Notes: generated by a model from the letters alone, not told the origin. A DNA stretch of 64,000 nucleotides from Polytrichum commune (GCA_950295325.1 OX485806.1:1798001-1862000), one strand, 5' to 3'; positions 49,018 to 61,000 are shown, numbered from the stretch's first letter. Numbers and translations: made by a program.

Positions 49018-49545
49018 AAATCAGGGGGAGGTCCGATTTTTGTTCCGAGCTCTTGCTGATGCTTCGTTGTAGTTATGCTCATGCAACACAAGGTACGCTG
49101 TGTAAATCTAAACGGCAGAAGCTGAACGAACCAAACAGCACCCACATACCTTAGGAGGCGTGAAGAGGTGGCAGCAGCAGGAAGAAGAGATCGTCCACCA
49201 ACAGACAACGAGAGGCAGCAAGCAGCAGCCGGACTCAGGAGAGCCGTGGCTATGGCAGGGGGACAAGGAGAAAGGAGGAGGAGGAGGAGGAAGAAGAAAT
49301 CAGGGGGAGGTCCGATTTTTGTTCCGAGTTTTTGCTGATGCTTCGTCGTAGCTGTGCTTATGCAACACAAGTTGCGTTGTGTAACTCTAAACGGCAGAAG
49401 CTGGAGAACACAAAAATAGGGAACATACCGCATACCTTAGGAGGCGTGAAGAGGTGGCAGCAGCAGGAACAACAGATCCTCCACCAGACAATGAGAGGCG
49501 GCAAGCAGCAGCGGACTCAGGAGAGCTGTGGCTGTGGGAGAAAAG
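49018..49545. repeat. Tandem duplication, period about 279 bp
   Basis: Two copies start at 49018 and 49297 with AATCAGGGGGAGGTCCGATT. They share further blocks such as ACCTTAGGAGGCGTGAAGAG and GGTGGCAGCAGCAGGAA. On minus each copy has a CCTAAG|GTATG donor-like site and an open frame (48978-49433), so an exon duplicated in tandem is possible. Long runs of simple amino acids make real coding doubtful. Confidence 0.8.
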
Positions 49546-49554
49546 AGGAGGAGG

Positions 49555-49617
49555 AAGAAGAAGGGGAAGGGGAAGGGGGGGGGGGGGGGAGGAGGGGGGG
49601 GGGGGGGGGGGAGGGGG
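49555..49617 (+). repeat. Long G runs (G15 and G18)
   Basis: Uninterrupted G runs at 49575-49589 and 49594-49611 within a purine-only tract. Such runs can form G-quadruplexes and are also prone to sequencing length errors. Confidence 0.9.
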
Positions 49618-50297
49618 ACTCCACACCATCGTGGCTCGCCAAGTCCCCGTTCCCAATGCCCAGAACCTGGAGAGTGGAGTCACTAATTTTTTGGGTTTCT
49701 TCCCTCATGGTAACTTAGCTTAGTTTGAACGCTGGCACACATGTCTCATCTTAAGACTCGAGATTTGCCTCACTTGACCTCGTCTTGAGAAATACACACT
49801 TTCTAAGGATACGTGTCTCCAAGTCACTTGAGGTCCATCCGTGCAATCTCAACCGTTGATAGTATAGAAGCTTCAACTTACCACTTCACAGGGTGTCCCA
49901 AGTCCTAAGTCTCGAGTTTGACCGTACTCTCAACCCAAGTAGGGTCTAGTTTTCTTGTAGGTGAGGCTTGGGAGATGTGTTTGAGTGTTGGGTCGATCAA
50001 AAAGCTAGACCCTACTCTCAACCCAAGTCTTCCAAATATTTTTGTCTTAAATAATCAAGATGCAACTCTAATGATAATTAACCATATTTTAATGGTTTCT
50101 TGAAGCTCATAAGTTGGGACTTGGTCTCCATGTTGGGACTTTCTAACATGAGTGGGACTTGGGACCCCATGTGAACCGGCTCTTAATGTAATGAGGGAGG
50201 GGAGGTTTCGGAGCTAGGTGGAGCCCAACTCCCCCAAGAAAATCTAGAAGCACTTACATTGGAGAGGCAAGTACCGGAAATAAGGACACAATATCTC
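49618..50297. other. Non-coding, no feature recognised
   Basis: The phrase CACATGTCTCATCTTAAGAC and the later CCATGTGAACCGGCTCTTAA hint at a decayed Tourist-like element, but the ends do not pair well enough to call one. Confidence 0.3.
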
Positions 50298-50299
50298 TA

Positions 50300-50597
50300 C
50301 ACAAAATATGATATTTAGTGTTTTATTAGATTTAGTGTTTTACCACCCTACTCTGCTCAACACTAATTTTCAATTCTTTGATAATTAGTGTTAGACATAA
50401 ATGTGCCGCCGCCGCCTTCCTTGTTGCCACCTCTTTCCTACTAAACACTAAATCCGTGCATGTAACTTTCACATATTACCATAGATGATATTTAGTGTTT
50501 GAGTTTACATATAATGTTACTTACTTTCATAGGGTTAGTGATATTTAGTGTAGTGTTCGTATTTAGTGTATCTAACACTAAATATCATATTTTGTGT
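50300..50597. mobile_element. TA-flanked MITE (copy 1), intact
   Basis: The 298-bp element has perfect inverted ends beginning CACAAAATATGATATTTAG (more than 20 bp), flanked by TA at 50298-50299 and 50598-50599. Inside are several copies of ATTTAGTGT in both orientations. A TA duplication suggests a Tc1/mariner-type source, but the ends do not match the usual plant Stowaway end. It shows the undisturbed form of the element that is split at 52.6 and 61.4 kb. Confidence 0.8.
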
Positions 50598-50726
50598 ACT
50601 TATCACAAGCTTAATTTAAGGGAGAAATTTATTCTTTCCTATTCCTTCTCTATGATTGGTTGCTAGGGTGTCGGACTCGAGACACGCACATGGTGCATAA
50701 TATTACTTAGTGTACAAGTCACGTTC

Positions 50727-50832
50727 CGTGGGCCCTCAAAATATAACATTGAGATGCTCAAAAAGATGTGCATGGAGATTCGTATACAGATTGAACTCCC
50801 AACATCTCATTGTTATATTTTGAGGGCCCACG
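50727..50832. repeat. Short inverted-repeat element
   Basis: GGGCCCTCAAAATATAAC at 50730 is repeated in reverse at about 50810-50827, with a spacer of about 50 bp. It looks like a very short MITE or remnant; no clear target duplication. Confidence 0.6.
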
Positions 50833-52339
50833 TCACTTAGTAATGTTATGTGAGGGCATATAGTTATAAACAACAATGGCAAATCATTACTCTCTATGAA
50901 TGGATCTACTTGAAATCTAATATGAGGTGTCATTAGGTCCATCATAGATGAACCTAGCATAACACTTTGAAAACTCATAACTAATTCATATTATGTCTCA
51001 AAATATATTAAATTAAATTGGAGACTCAATTCCATCTTTTTGATTTATGGTAAATGTTTCTTGAAGAAATGTAAAATTCTCTAAATACTAAAATTTGCTC
51101 AATATGTACACTAAATATTATATTATTGGTCATATGGTATTTTATGTCACTGGTAACTTCCTAATGACATTTTCTATGAATAAGTCTACAAGTATTGTCA
51201 TGGAATAGTGAAATGTCAATTCAAAATTTATGTCAATTCTTGAAACAAAGTTTGGTATTTTGCATCCTAATAATTACGTAATGGAATCCCGGGGTGTGGA
51301 CTCTTCATTGGAAACCTAATTGACATGTATGGGTCACTATGAAATAAACCTCCCACATACGACAAGTTTATAGAGACAACAAAATGTATACGTACGAACG
51401 GTATGCTAGAAAAAATACTCATGTACTTATACTAAGCTTTTCAATTTAATGTGATGAATGCATTCCCTACATATACAAAAAAAAACTTCATGAATTAAAT
51501 AGACCTTGATTACTTACACAACCCACTTTCACTCTCCAGTTAGAAAGTCATTAAACATTTTTTCCTCCATAGCATTTAACTCAATAATTGCATCAAACAA
51601 ACAAAGGCAAGAGCACAATAACTTAACCACAATTCGAGAGGATAACTCAAGAGAGCACATGAGCGATCCAAGAGCCTTTAGTTTGTAAAACCTAGAATCC
51701 AAATGCAAACCTTAACAAGAATTGACAAGGTAGTCATTGAGGAAATTACCATATGACAATAACACATGACAACATGAATTGGATGAAACTGACACATCTA
51801 TTGTCAAATCTTGCTCAAACCCTTAGAGCCCGCTTTTGTACAATCACCTTTACTTCAAAATTCTTGATAGCCTCTCTAAATGTACACACTAAAGAAAAAC
51901 AATACATCTCCTTTATGTATACTATGTTCATTAATGCCTAAAATAAAACCCCTTCTTACACTCACATTAGTTCATACGTTGTATGAAGAGTCCACCCCCT
52001 CCATGGGAATGAGATATTGTCATGGATGATTATGTTTTGGATGAAAATCACTAACTAAGTGGCAATGACTGTAAATCAATGATGCCCTAAATTTTATATG
52101 AGAAGTGACAAATAATGTTAGGTTTACTTTTACTGTTGGTGACACTACATGGGTAATTTATGCTTTATATTGAGCAAGACAAATAAAATAGGTGACACTA
52201 AATACAATGTTTAGGATAGTTTTGTGTAGTACGTCAACATACCTTACTATGCTCAATAACATAGTGTCGCACATCTTTGTGAGTGAAGGTGCGTATTGGA
52301 TTTGATATGCTCAATTTGCAAACAGGGAGAGCCGTCCAC
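50833..52339. other. AT-rich non-coding stretch
   Basis: No gene seen. At 52100-52250 the phrases GGTGACACTAAATAC and GTTAGGTTTACTTTTAC recur in reverse near 62815-62860, so another dispersed repeat is present in both places. Confidence 0.35.
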
Positions 52340-52341
52340 TA

Positions 52342-52604
52342 CACTTAAATAGGATATTTAGTGTTTGATAATATTTAGTGTTGTTACCACCTTACCCTTC
52401 TCAACATTGATTTTCAATTCCTTGATAATTATTGTTAAACATAAATGTGCCGCTACCTTCCCTATTGCCACCTCCCTTATTATATCATTTTTTTATATCC
52501 CCACTAACACTAAATTCAAACATGTAACTTCCACATATTACCACAGTTGATATTTAGTGTTTGAATTTACATTTAATGTTGGGTTATAGATATTTAGTGT
52601 ATGT
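52342..52604. mobile_element. TA-flanked MITE (copy 2), left part, split by the 8.8-kb element
   Basis: It begins CACTTAAATAGGATATTTAG after TA and follows copy 1 in order (CCACCTTACCCTTCTCAAC, TTTTCAATTC, CATAAATGTGCCGC). It breaks off at ATGT 52601-52604. Its missing end is found at 61412-61425, beyond the large insertion. Confidence 0.75.
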
Positions 52605-53549
52605 GGGTGAAAGCACGCTACACTAGTACAAAAATGTTGTCACAACGTACATTTTCAGAGGAATGTTGCATTCAATTGGGTGTAGATTTCAAAGTAGCAT
52701 CTCTTTGAGGGATAAAAGATAATAATATGGTTGTAGATATAGATGAGCAATAACTCATCTAGTTTTTATCAAGAAACTCCTCATGGTTTGGCCGTGGTAA
52801 GTATATTTATATACCAGTGGTTTCCTGTCACACAGTATATTTTTGGGCCAAAAGTACTTCATTATGTGGGTTAAGGGTTGTATTTTTCTATGACTCTTTT
52901 GTGACATGTGTAATATATATCTATGAATCATATTTTGTAAAAAAATTCCTACATTTGCAGTCATCTCGCTGGTTAATGAAAGATAATGGGGTTTTTTTTG
53001 TACGTGCTTAAAACATAGGGTATCAAAACTTTTTTGGGTTTAGACACTTCTGCCCGTGCACATCATGGAGAACACTACGTGGGCTTCCTGCATTTTCGTG
53101 CCTCAAATGCTTTTTCCTTGCAGATATGCGAACTTAAAAATAAATGCCAACATGCAGGGTGCATATACTTTATATACTACCATAGTACTTTAACATACTC
53201 TGTCAAGGTCATTCGGCCAATGGTGGACGGCCGCGTGGCATCACCGATCCTGCTATATTCTTGGCAGTCCTGGCAATGCTATTGCCAGGCTAAGGCCAAG
53301 TCGGCTAAAAATGGATACCGCATGGGTCTAAGGGTTTCCATCTGGGACCGCGGTCTGTTTTGACGTTAGGGTTGACGGGTGGTGGCCGAATGCAGGAGTT
53401 ACAATGGGGATGTTGTTCTTTGTTAGGGTTTTCAAACTTTGATGCATGTGCCGCTCGAGATGGACTTGCGGTTTGCCGACCGATGTGTCTACTGGTTGCT
53501 GGTTTTGTAATCGACAACGGCGGATCCAGTGTGGCATCGTGCTTGCAAG

Positions 53550-56500
53550 ATGGGCAATTGTAGAGCTCAAGATCATCGTTGGGGTGTTAAACGGCCTGGA
53601 CCTGCCCAGAGAGCAAACTTAGGGTCAAGGGCTGAACCTACTGCTTCTCTTCTGTTGGCAAGGGAGAATGCTGCAGAACGCCAACGTCAATGTAGAGCAA
53701 GGAAGAGCCTTCTGAAACAAAAGTCAGATCAGTTGGCGTTATTGAGAGAGTGGGGATTTGGCGATCCCAGGTCGTCGTGATGTCCTTAGAGTATCTACCA
53801 AGATTTGTTCTCTCATTGTAGCTGAGTTGGAGTGCGACTGTGATGGGCCGCTATTTCGAAAGGCTGTTTTGGAATCCGTTCTCAGGAGCAATAGCATTGC
53901 TCCACACTTGCCGGAGTATTATAACTCTGAATTGGAGGCGAAGGCTACTCATTCATTTATTCAATCTTATAAGAAAGAGTTACAACTGTTGAAGAACCCA
54001 ACCTCCGCAGAGAAGTTAGTAAGGAAGACGACATTGCTAGAAGCCGCAGTGAGTAGCGACGTCCCTGGCGTCCGAGCCTTGTCCAGAGTGTTGGGGACAA
54101 GGCCTGGCAATATTTCCTCTGCCATTCATAGACGGCGGACACTAGCATCAAATGGATCCTCCATTTTCAAATTGCCTCAGAGGAGAAGGAGAGATGGTGT
54201 TCTCAGCGGGACTAGGGATCTTGTGATCGCTTGGTGGTCTTCAGAAACTCATGTGAGTCCCAATAAGAAAGATGTTACTAGAAAGAGGTTGGGGCCCAAA
54301 GTGTACGATGTTCACGCTACCCACCTTCTACTGGAAAGTCAGGTATGGTATATGAAGTTTTCTTCAAATTGGCGTTTTGAGTTCTCTCATAAATTTTTGA
54401 GCAGTTTTAATAAAACGTGTTGGGGTGTAAGGCTGTGCCCTGTTCCAGTTAGTACACATAGTTTCAAACGTACATGTACACAGAACTAATCGTTTTTTAG
54501 GGCTCCTGTTTACTTTGGCCTACATATTGTTTGTACATATTGTTTGATAGGAGGTATTGCTAAAACCTTGTCACACTCAATATTGTACGAGAACTACCTT
54601 CATAGTACTCTAATTCTGGTGTTTAGACATATCTCATATATGTTGGGTATACCTCATCTTAGTATACATTAGTATATGTCAGCCACATCTTAGTATACAC
54701 TAGTATAAATCAGCCTCATCTTGGTATACGTTAGTATATGTCAGCCTCGTCTAAGTATAAATTAGTATTTGTCAGCATCATCTTAGTATACATTAGTATA
54801 TGTCAGTATCTTCAGTAGTCCTTGCCTGAAGTACTTTGAGTATGAGTTACTAATACATAGTTGCATTGTAAGATTACTACAATATACTTTTGAAATCTCT
54901 AAGTATACACTATATACATTGGCTTTGTAATGTGTACTCCTCAAAAGTCCTTGGACTACTTTTGGGTTCTATATTTTTTCCCATATATCCCTTGCCAGTA
55001 CTCCATCTGTAGTATGTGGCAATACATATGTAGAGTACCAGTGACACAAATATATTGTGCAAGCTTCATTCTATGAGCGTTTTGTTCAGTCTCACCCAGA
55101 AGCTACAATTTCCATGCGTGCGTTCGAGTGCCTGAAGCCATTTTTTGTCAAAAAGTGTAAAGACCGAAATGTATGTTGCTGCAAGTACCATGTTGAGATA
55201 GACATGCTACGGGAGGCAGTCAACACAATGAGGGATGTTGTGAAGGGGGTACACTCTACCATTTCTTGTACTTGTTCATGTCAAGTGTGTTACAACTTAT
55301 CTGTTGATACTTGTTGTGCGCATTTGACCAAATGTGAGGGAGTTACTAAATTCTGGGAGCAGATTGTATGTCCAAAAGGGGAATCAGAGGAGTTCCATAA
55401 AATTGACTGTTTGATGGGTTCATGTCCCAATTGCGGTGCACATACTCTTCTGATGTGCCCTCTGGAGGTATCAACTCCAGCGCTCAATATGAAGTGGCGG
55501 TGTTTCAGCTACGAAGTGGTTGGAGTTAACGATGATGGGGAACCCAGAAAACGAATCAGAGAAGTCTTCATGGAAACCTCTTGTGTTGATTTTTTTGAAT
55601 ATTTGAAGCCAAAGTTGCAGGAGTTTGTTAGTCACAACTTCGTTGCAAGGTGGCAAGATGTCCAGTGTAGGGTTAGTATGAAAGAGTTACCTGCTGATGC
55701 TATCCTCTCCCATGTTGATTTTGCCGAAAACTATTCGTTTGAAATCCAAAATGAGATTCAGTCCATGCATTGGCATTCGTCTCAGATTACAATTCTTGTT
55801 CACATAACATACCGAATGGATGCATTGACTAATACCATTGTGAAGGAGAGTCACTTCTATGTGTCAGATGATAAGACACATGACACCTTATTTGTACAAC
55901 ATTGCTTCTTGCTGCACTGGGAGTGGTTGAAGGGTCAAGGTGTCAATGTGGCTCGTCATTGGGTTTGGAGTGATGGTTGTGCCGGGCAATTTAAAGGTTC
56001 AAGGCCCATGTATTTTGTTAGCCGATATCCGGGTCTTACTGGTGGGTGTGTTATGTCTTGGAATTTTTTTGGTACAGGCCATGGGAAAGGCGAGTGGGAT
56101 GGAGCAGGTGCTGTTGTGAAGCGAGCTTTGTGTACTGAGCAACTGCACAACCCCTGGCGGAAGCTACAAGATGCAAAAGATGCGGTTGACTTCTTGAAGG
56201 AGACTATGGAGGGCATCGTGGAAGGTTCGTTGGGTGGAAACAAAAGAGTGTCTTATAGGTACTTTCACCTTATTCAGCCAGATGATGTAGATCGTCGGCA
56301 CCTTCACGGGTGTGACACCATTGTCGGTTCTAGAAAATTGCACTCAATTCAAGGAGTGTCTATCTCGGATCCTACCTTGCTAATGGTAAGGCATTTGTCT
56401 TGCTTTTGTGTCCCATGCATGGAAGGTGATTGGGCAACTTGCGAGAAGACGGCCCATGTCCAGCCTTGGAGAGTTATTAAACTAGTTCCAACTGATGTAT

Positions 56501-56958
56501 CATTTGTAAGGGAGCGGATGATTTCAGCGCAGGCTGAAGATGGAGATGACGAGCCATGGGATTATGTCACAGACGAGACACTAGGGGACTTGGTCGACGT
56601 TGGCGATAATTTTGCAGTCCCAGCGATTGAAGCTAATGCAGAAGGGGTGGACTTCTACATTCTACAATGCTAGAGGAAAAAACAGATTGTACGCGAGAAG
56701 TTTACATGTATTTGGGGTGGGCAGTTTGAGGTTGGCGAATATGTCATTGCAGGAACCTACTATCAGAAATGGGGGAATAACCCTAATTCCTACGTGTACT
56801 TGAGGAATTCTAGAGTAGCTTATAACGATGCATCATTAGTGCTTGCATGCAGATTTCAGATGGTCCCAGCTGCCCATAGAATAAAGGGTGATGAGCCCGT
56901 TTACCAATTGTTAAGTGAGACAATTGATGTAATCACTACAAGCCTAGAGGCTCTATAA
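53550..56958 (+). pseudogene. Probable DDE-type transposase of the 8.8-kb element
   Basis: The first ATG (53550) opens MGNCRAQDHRWGVKRPGP. A basic segment (ENAAERQRQCRARKSLLK) follows that resembles a bZIP basic region. The frame shifts by one near 53770, then continues through a helix-turn-helix-like part (VRALSRVLGTRPGNISSAIH) to a donor CAG|GTATGG at 54342. After an intron of about 0.7 kb the second exon (about 55064) has FYERF, LKPFFVKKC, a Cys/His cluster (CCCKYH; CTCSCQVC) and conserved blocks VDFAENYSFEIQNE (Asp near 55717), SDGCAGQFKG (Asp near 55972) and GHGKGEWDGAGAVVK (Glu near 56092), a plausible D-85-D-40-E triad. A TAG at 56671 interrupts the frame, which stays protein-like to TAA 56956. 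Splice phases at the intron are ambiguous. Similar block orders occur in uncharacterised repeat-encoded proteins of animals, as I recall. Confidence 0.65.
54640..54815 (+). repeat. Minisatellite in the transposase intron, unit about 30 bp
   Basis: About five diverged copies of a unit with CATCTTAGTATACATTAGTA and TATGTCAGC. It lies within the presumed intron (54343 to about 55063) and does not touch coding sequence. Confidence 0.8.
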
Positions 56959-57254
56959 TATTATGGGGGAGTTTTTAAACTTCCCCCTTCGTTATATTTT
57001 GTGTGCATTTAAGACAGATGATGATGTTACTTTGGTAGGTTAAGTGCAAGGGTAATGTTTTGTGCCAAGCAATCGCATCTGATTTTTTGTGGGGAATTCA
57101 TGCTTGGACCATGTCTTGGGTCGTCTTCTGCTGTGAATCTTTTTCTCTGAAATGCCTTGTGGAGAATCTGTGTTTGGATTATACTACTATGTTAGTGAAT
57201 GTGTGATGTGTGACGTGTTTAGTGTGGGTGTAGGTTCACCTATTGGGTTGTGTA

Positions 57255-57578
57255 AGGTAGAGGGACCAGTAGTCGCCCACTTTTCATATTTGCCCACTTG
57301 GGACAGTGGTGGAAAAATTTTATAATCTTTGGATGGATTGCAAAGCTAGTGCAAAGCCATTCCAAAAAAATAATAATTTATGAGTAAGTTTATAATGGCC
57401 TATTAATTTTCTGAGTGTTCAGTCCTAGGGGGGCCACTAACCTATCAGAGTCTTGGTTAACATGAGCACTTGAATTTTGAAATGAGAACGTTTTTGCACC
57501 AATCAGAAGCACTCAAGTTTTGCAGACATGTACGGAAGACTATTGCCTGGACCTGGGCGACTACTGGTCCCTCTACCT
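57255..57578. mobile_element. TA-flanked MITE between the two genes
   Basis: The ends are perfect inverted copies over 25 bp, beginning AGGTAGAGGGACCAGTAG, with TA on each side (57253-57254 and 57579-57580). Length is 324 bp with no gene. It is a later insertion into the larger element, between the convergent genes where harm is least. A short phrase GTTAAGTGCAAGGG occurs on both sides (57048 and 57643), a separate local duplication. Confidence 0.82.
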
Positions 57579-57989
57579 TAAACCTTTTGCTTTGGATTGC
57601 ACTTCTTTATGACAGGCAATAATGTTAATGTATTAGGTTAAGTGCAAGGGCCATTTGTATTTGAGAAGCAGATAATCTAGCCACATCAAATGGCACCTTG
57701 TTTCAACTCATGGGAATACTTGTGGTCAACTCATGGGCTAAGAGTTAGAGGTAACTGTGGGTTACTAGCAGCTCATGCAGAAAATAATTAACTATAAGTA
57801 ACAAAGTAAACAAATTAGCACTTGGTTAGCTAGCAACCCAAGTAATTTAATTAAAGTTTGTTCAGTTAGGGTGATACTGAAATGAGGTAATCTAAATCAT
57901 TTGAACTGCTGAAATCCAAAAAGACAGCTTCAATATTAAGTCTGTCAAATTCAAACAGATCATATCAAAACTTTGGAATACATGATATT

Positions 57990-60747
57990 CTACTTCTTCT
58001 TCTTCTTTGTTTTCTTCGACCCACTTCCCATGACCTCCAACGTTTCCGAAGGCCCATCTACTCGGGTCCTAACCTTCTCAAATTTTGTTTTGTTCCTTGT
58101 GGTTCTAGAGGTAGGGTTGCCACTATTGTCAACACTCGGTACACTCCTATTCTTCAGTGAGGCTACTATGGTCTTAGGATGCTCTTCCTCAAATGTTGGT
58201 GGTCTACGTACTACTCCCTTACTCATTTGTTGATTGGTGAGCTCAACAATTGTGGCCTTCAATTTGGCCACCTCATCATCCTTGGACAGTTCAGCTTGTT
58301 GGGTGTCAGCTGGACGTTCAATTTCTGGATCCTTCCCCAAAGCACTGTCATTGACCTCGTCTTGCTCGGGCTCATCGTGAGCACTTGAATCCTGAGATCC
58401 GTGTTCTTGGTTTAAACCCGGGCTGCTCACAGTTGTGTCGCGAACAACCTGCACATACCATAAACCCCATCCTTTTATCAACAATGTGTAGTGGACAACT
58501 TATACTACATAAATCCATGCATGTTGGTAATTGCAAGTAAGATAAGGATCAGAGGTGAATCACCTCTGAAGGGGTCGCTCCAGTTGTTACAAGCGGAGCA
58601 GCTGGTGTCTTGTTAATCCCTAGAACCAAATTCGTGAATAACGACTTCGAAGGCGACTTTGACGGCGACTTCGGAGGCGTAGTTACTCCAAGTTTGGCAG
58701 ATGTAACTCGAGAAGGCGGCGTTTCCGAACCCTTTGACCTACTTGGTGGAGCCTGTGCTCCCAAGCTGTACGTCCCTGTGCACACTGAGGCCTGACCAAG
58801 GGGTGGCTGTTGAGAGGACCCTGCAAAACAAAATACCCGAAAAAATTCACCAACAAAACACCACTTGACCAGAATCAGAAAAGTACCATATTACACTTCC
58901 AAGTACATGTAAATACAGAGAGTGGGTGGATGTACCTCTAATTAGGGACTACATGTACACTTATATACTCCACCAAGTCTATAAAACACTACAAGATGGC
59001 AGTGAATGGTGTAATAACATAGTCTAACAATATTTTATGAGTGTAACACGTATACAGAGTATGTGTAAATACTTTTGAGAATCCAAAGCATACTGGCAAA
59101 CTACTATTGATCTGTATGTTAATAGACAGAGTAGTACATTAAAAATGTACTAAGTGTACTAAATGAAAGTGTAACTAGTGTACTATGTTAAAGCCTTATA
59201 AACACTTCAATATACTACAAGTCCCATAGCCTGTGTACTACAAGTATATGAACATACATTACATATCAGACCCTAAACCCAAACTTGACATTGTGTACAT
59301 CAAATGACAAACAAAAACAACATGCTCAAGTGGATGGGGCATACCAATGTCTGCACTAGTACGCTTGGCAGCAGCAGATCTTTCTGCAAGAGCCAGCTTT
59401 CTTTGGAGGTCGCAATCCAGGGCATCAACCTTCTCTTCAAGACTAATTGGAAGTTCCCCAAAGCCAAAACTTTTGAACCAGTCTGGGTGAACTACTATAC
59501 AAGATTTTTCTACACATTTAACTGATGTACTAAACCAGGACACAACACACCATGGGTGGTAGACATGCCGACAGCTACACACTAGAATGTCATTGTAAGC
59601 AAATGGGCAATCACACAAAACACAATTTGTTAATTTTATAGAATCACTATCTGCAAGCTCAATCTCAAGTGAGTTGCACATGGGGTGGGGGTGCAAAGCC
59701 AAACCAGGCCGTCCACTTCGCAAATTGGATAATTGCTTGGCCAGCAAGGATTGCTGACTTACGAGGAATGCCTCCCTCCGCACCAACTTCTCATGCAGAG
59801 TAGATTGGAGGCCCTAGTCAGCAACAATGGCCTTGTACTCACCCTCGGTCTTCTTCAGAGTAGCCTCCTAGAAGTCAAGGGTCATCTTCATCATCGGCAA
59901 CTCTTGCAGCTCCGAACATTCCTCAACCTTCCTTTTGTACTCCTTGCACGTCGCGTCCATGGAGAGCAGCATTATCCGGACGCCCTCCACCTTAGAGTCT
60001 AGCCGCTGAACCTCCTTCACAACAGATTGAATGTCAATCTTCACAGCCTGCAGCTCTGCCTCAACCAAGCGTTGAAGGTCATGGCTCTCCCGTTTTTTTC
60101 TCTCGATCCATGACGAGCTTTGTCCACCAAAACCTGAACCCACCCCTCCGCATGGCAGCTCGCCAGGCTCCCCTTTCACAACCACATCACCCTGCATCAG
60201 GGTATCCATATCCTCTTCCTCAAGAACCTCACTGAAATTCCTGTCAGTGAGTGAAGCTTTCAGCTCCAAGGCGGCCTTCATTTTTTTTTTGCCATGCGCT
60301 ACGCTGGTTTCGATTAGTTATGTGGGCAAAAGATGCCCTGTCAACATCTAAACCCTTCACTACATCAGCGACAATACCAATTGCAAATTCTTTACCTATG
60401 AGCTTAGTTTTGATTAGAGAGGGTTTATGGTAGACTATAGGGTACAGTCTAGCTATGGCAGACTTGACCTTTGTATCCTTTACATCCCCAAACCAAAACC
60501 CTGACTTTGCTCTCTGTGGCCCAAACACGGCAGTGAGATCACTCTGGAGGATCTCTGTAGTGTCCCTAGATTTATGAGGATCGATACCTGTCCCATTCAA
60601 CCCATAACTATCCCTGAAGTCCTCAAAAGACAGTGCAGGAGGAGGTGCACCTCTACGCAGCGTCAAAATCTTATCATCTACATCGTCCACAGTGAGAGGC
60701 TCATCCTCATCAGGATCAGCATCTTGTTTTTTTTCTTTCTTCCCCAT
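57990..60747 (-). pseudogene. Accessory coiled-coil/RING-H2 protein of the 8.8-kb element, three exons
   Basis: The ATG at 60747 opens MGKKEKKQDADPDEDEPL. The introns are 59344-58821 (ATTG|GTATGC to TTTTGCAG) and 58563-58449 (GAG|GTGATT to TGTGCAG); phases fit, giving about 700 residues. Residues 1-155 form an acidic then globular part. A coiled-coil region follows (LQRLVEAELQAVKIDIQSVV). A RING-H2-like zinc motif is next (CVLC..CRHVYHPWC..CVEKSC), then a Ser/Pro/Lys linker, and the protein ends SKKTKKKKK. Disruptions in this copy: a one-base shift in a run of ten A (plus 60281-60290) and two TAG codons (59868-59870, 59814-59816). A role as end-binding or ubiquitin-related helper of transposition is a guess from position only. 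Confidence 0.65.
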
Positions 60748-61000
60748 CCCTAAACCCTAAACCCCCAAAAAGACCAAAACCTGCTTGAGTTTGCGATCAA
60801 CCTGCTTGAGTGTGCAATCACTAATGCAATGCTAAAGGGTTAAGGGTTTGAGTTTGCGATCACACAGGCTAAACCCTAACATGCTACGGATTGAGTTCGG
60901 CAACATTTGAGAGTTTGCGATCACACCCTAAACCCCAACCGGTGACAGATTTGAGATGGAGTGATTAGTTTGATGAGTGAGGCTCCAAAACCCAAAACCC
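60748..61000 (-). promoter_or_regulatory. Telo-box-rich promoter/leader of the RING gene
   Basis: Several CCCTAAACCC-type motifs lie just upstream of the ATG, at about 60751, 60870 and 60925. AAACCCTA telo-boxes are common in plant promoters of growth-expressed genes. They are not arranged as a telomeric array. Confidence 0.4.

Noticed and set aside
49387-49723. Pro-rich and Gly-rich open frames over the G runs
   Set aside because: All three frames on both strands are open because of the homopolymer; no domain or start context supports them.
60748-61000. Interstitial telomere array
   Set aside because: CCCTAAA motifs are scattered singly, not in tandem, and sit upstream of a gene as promoter telo-boxes.
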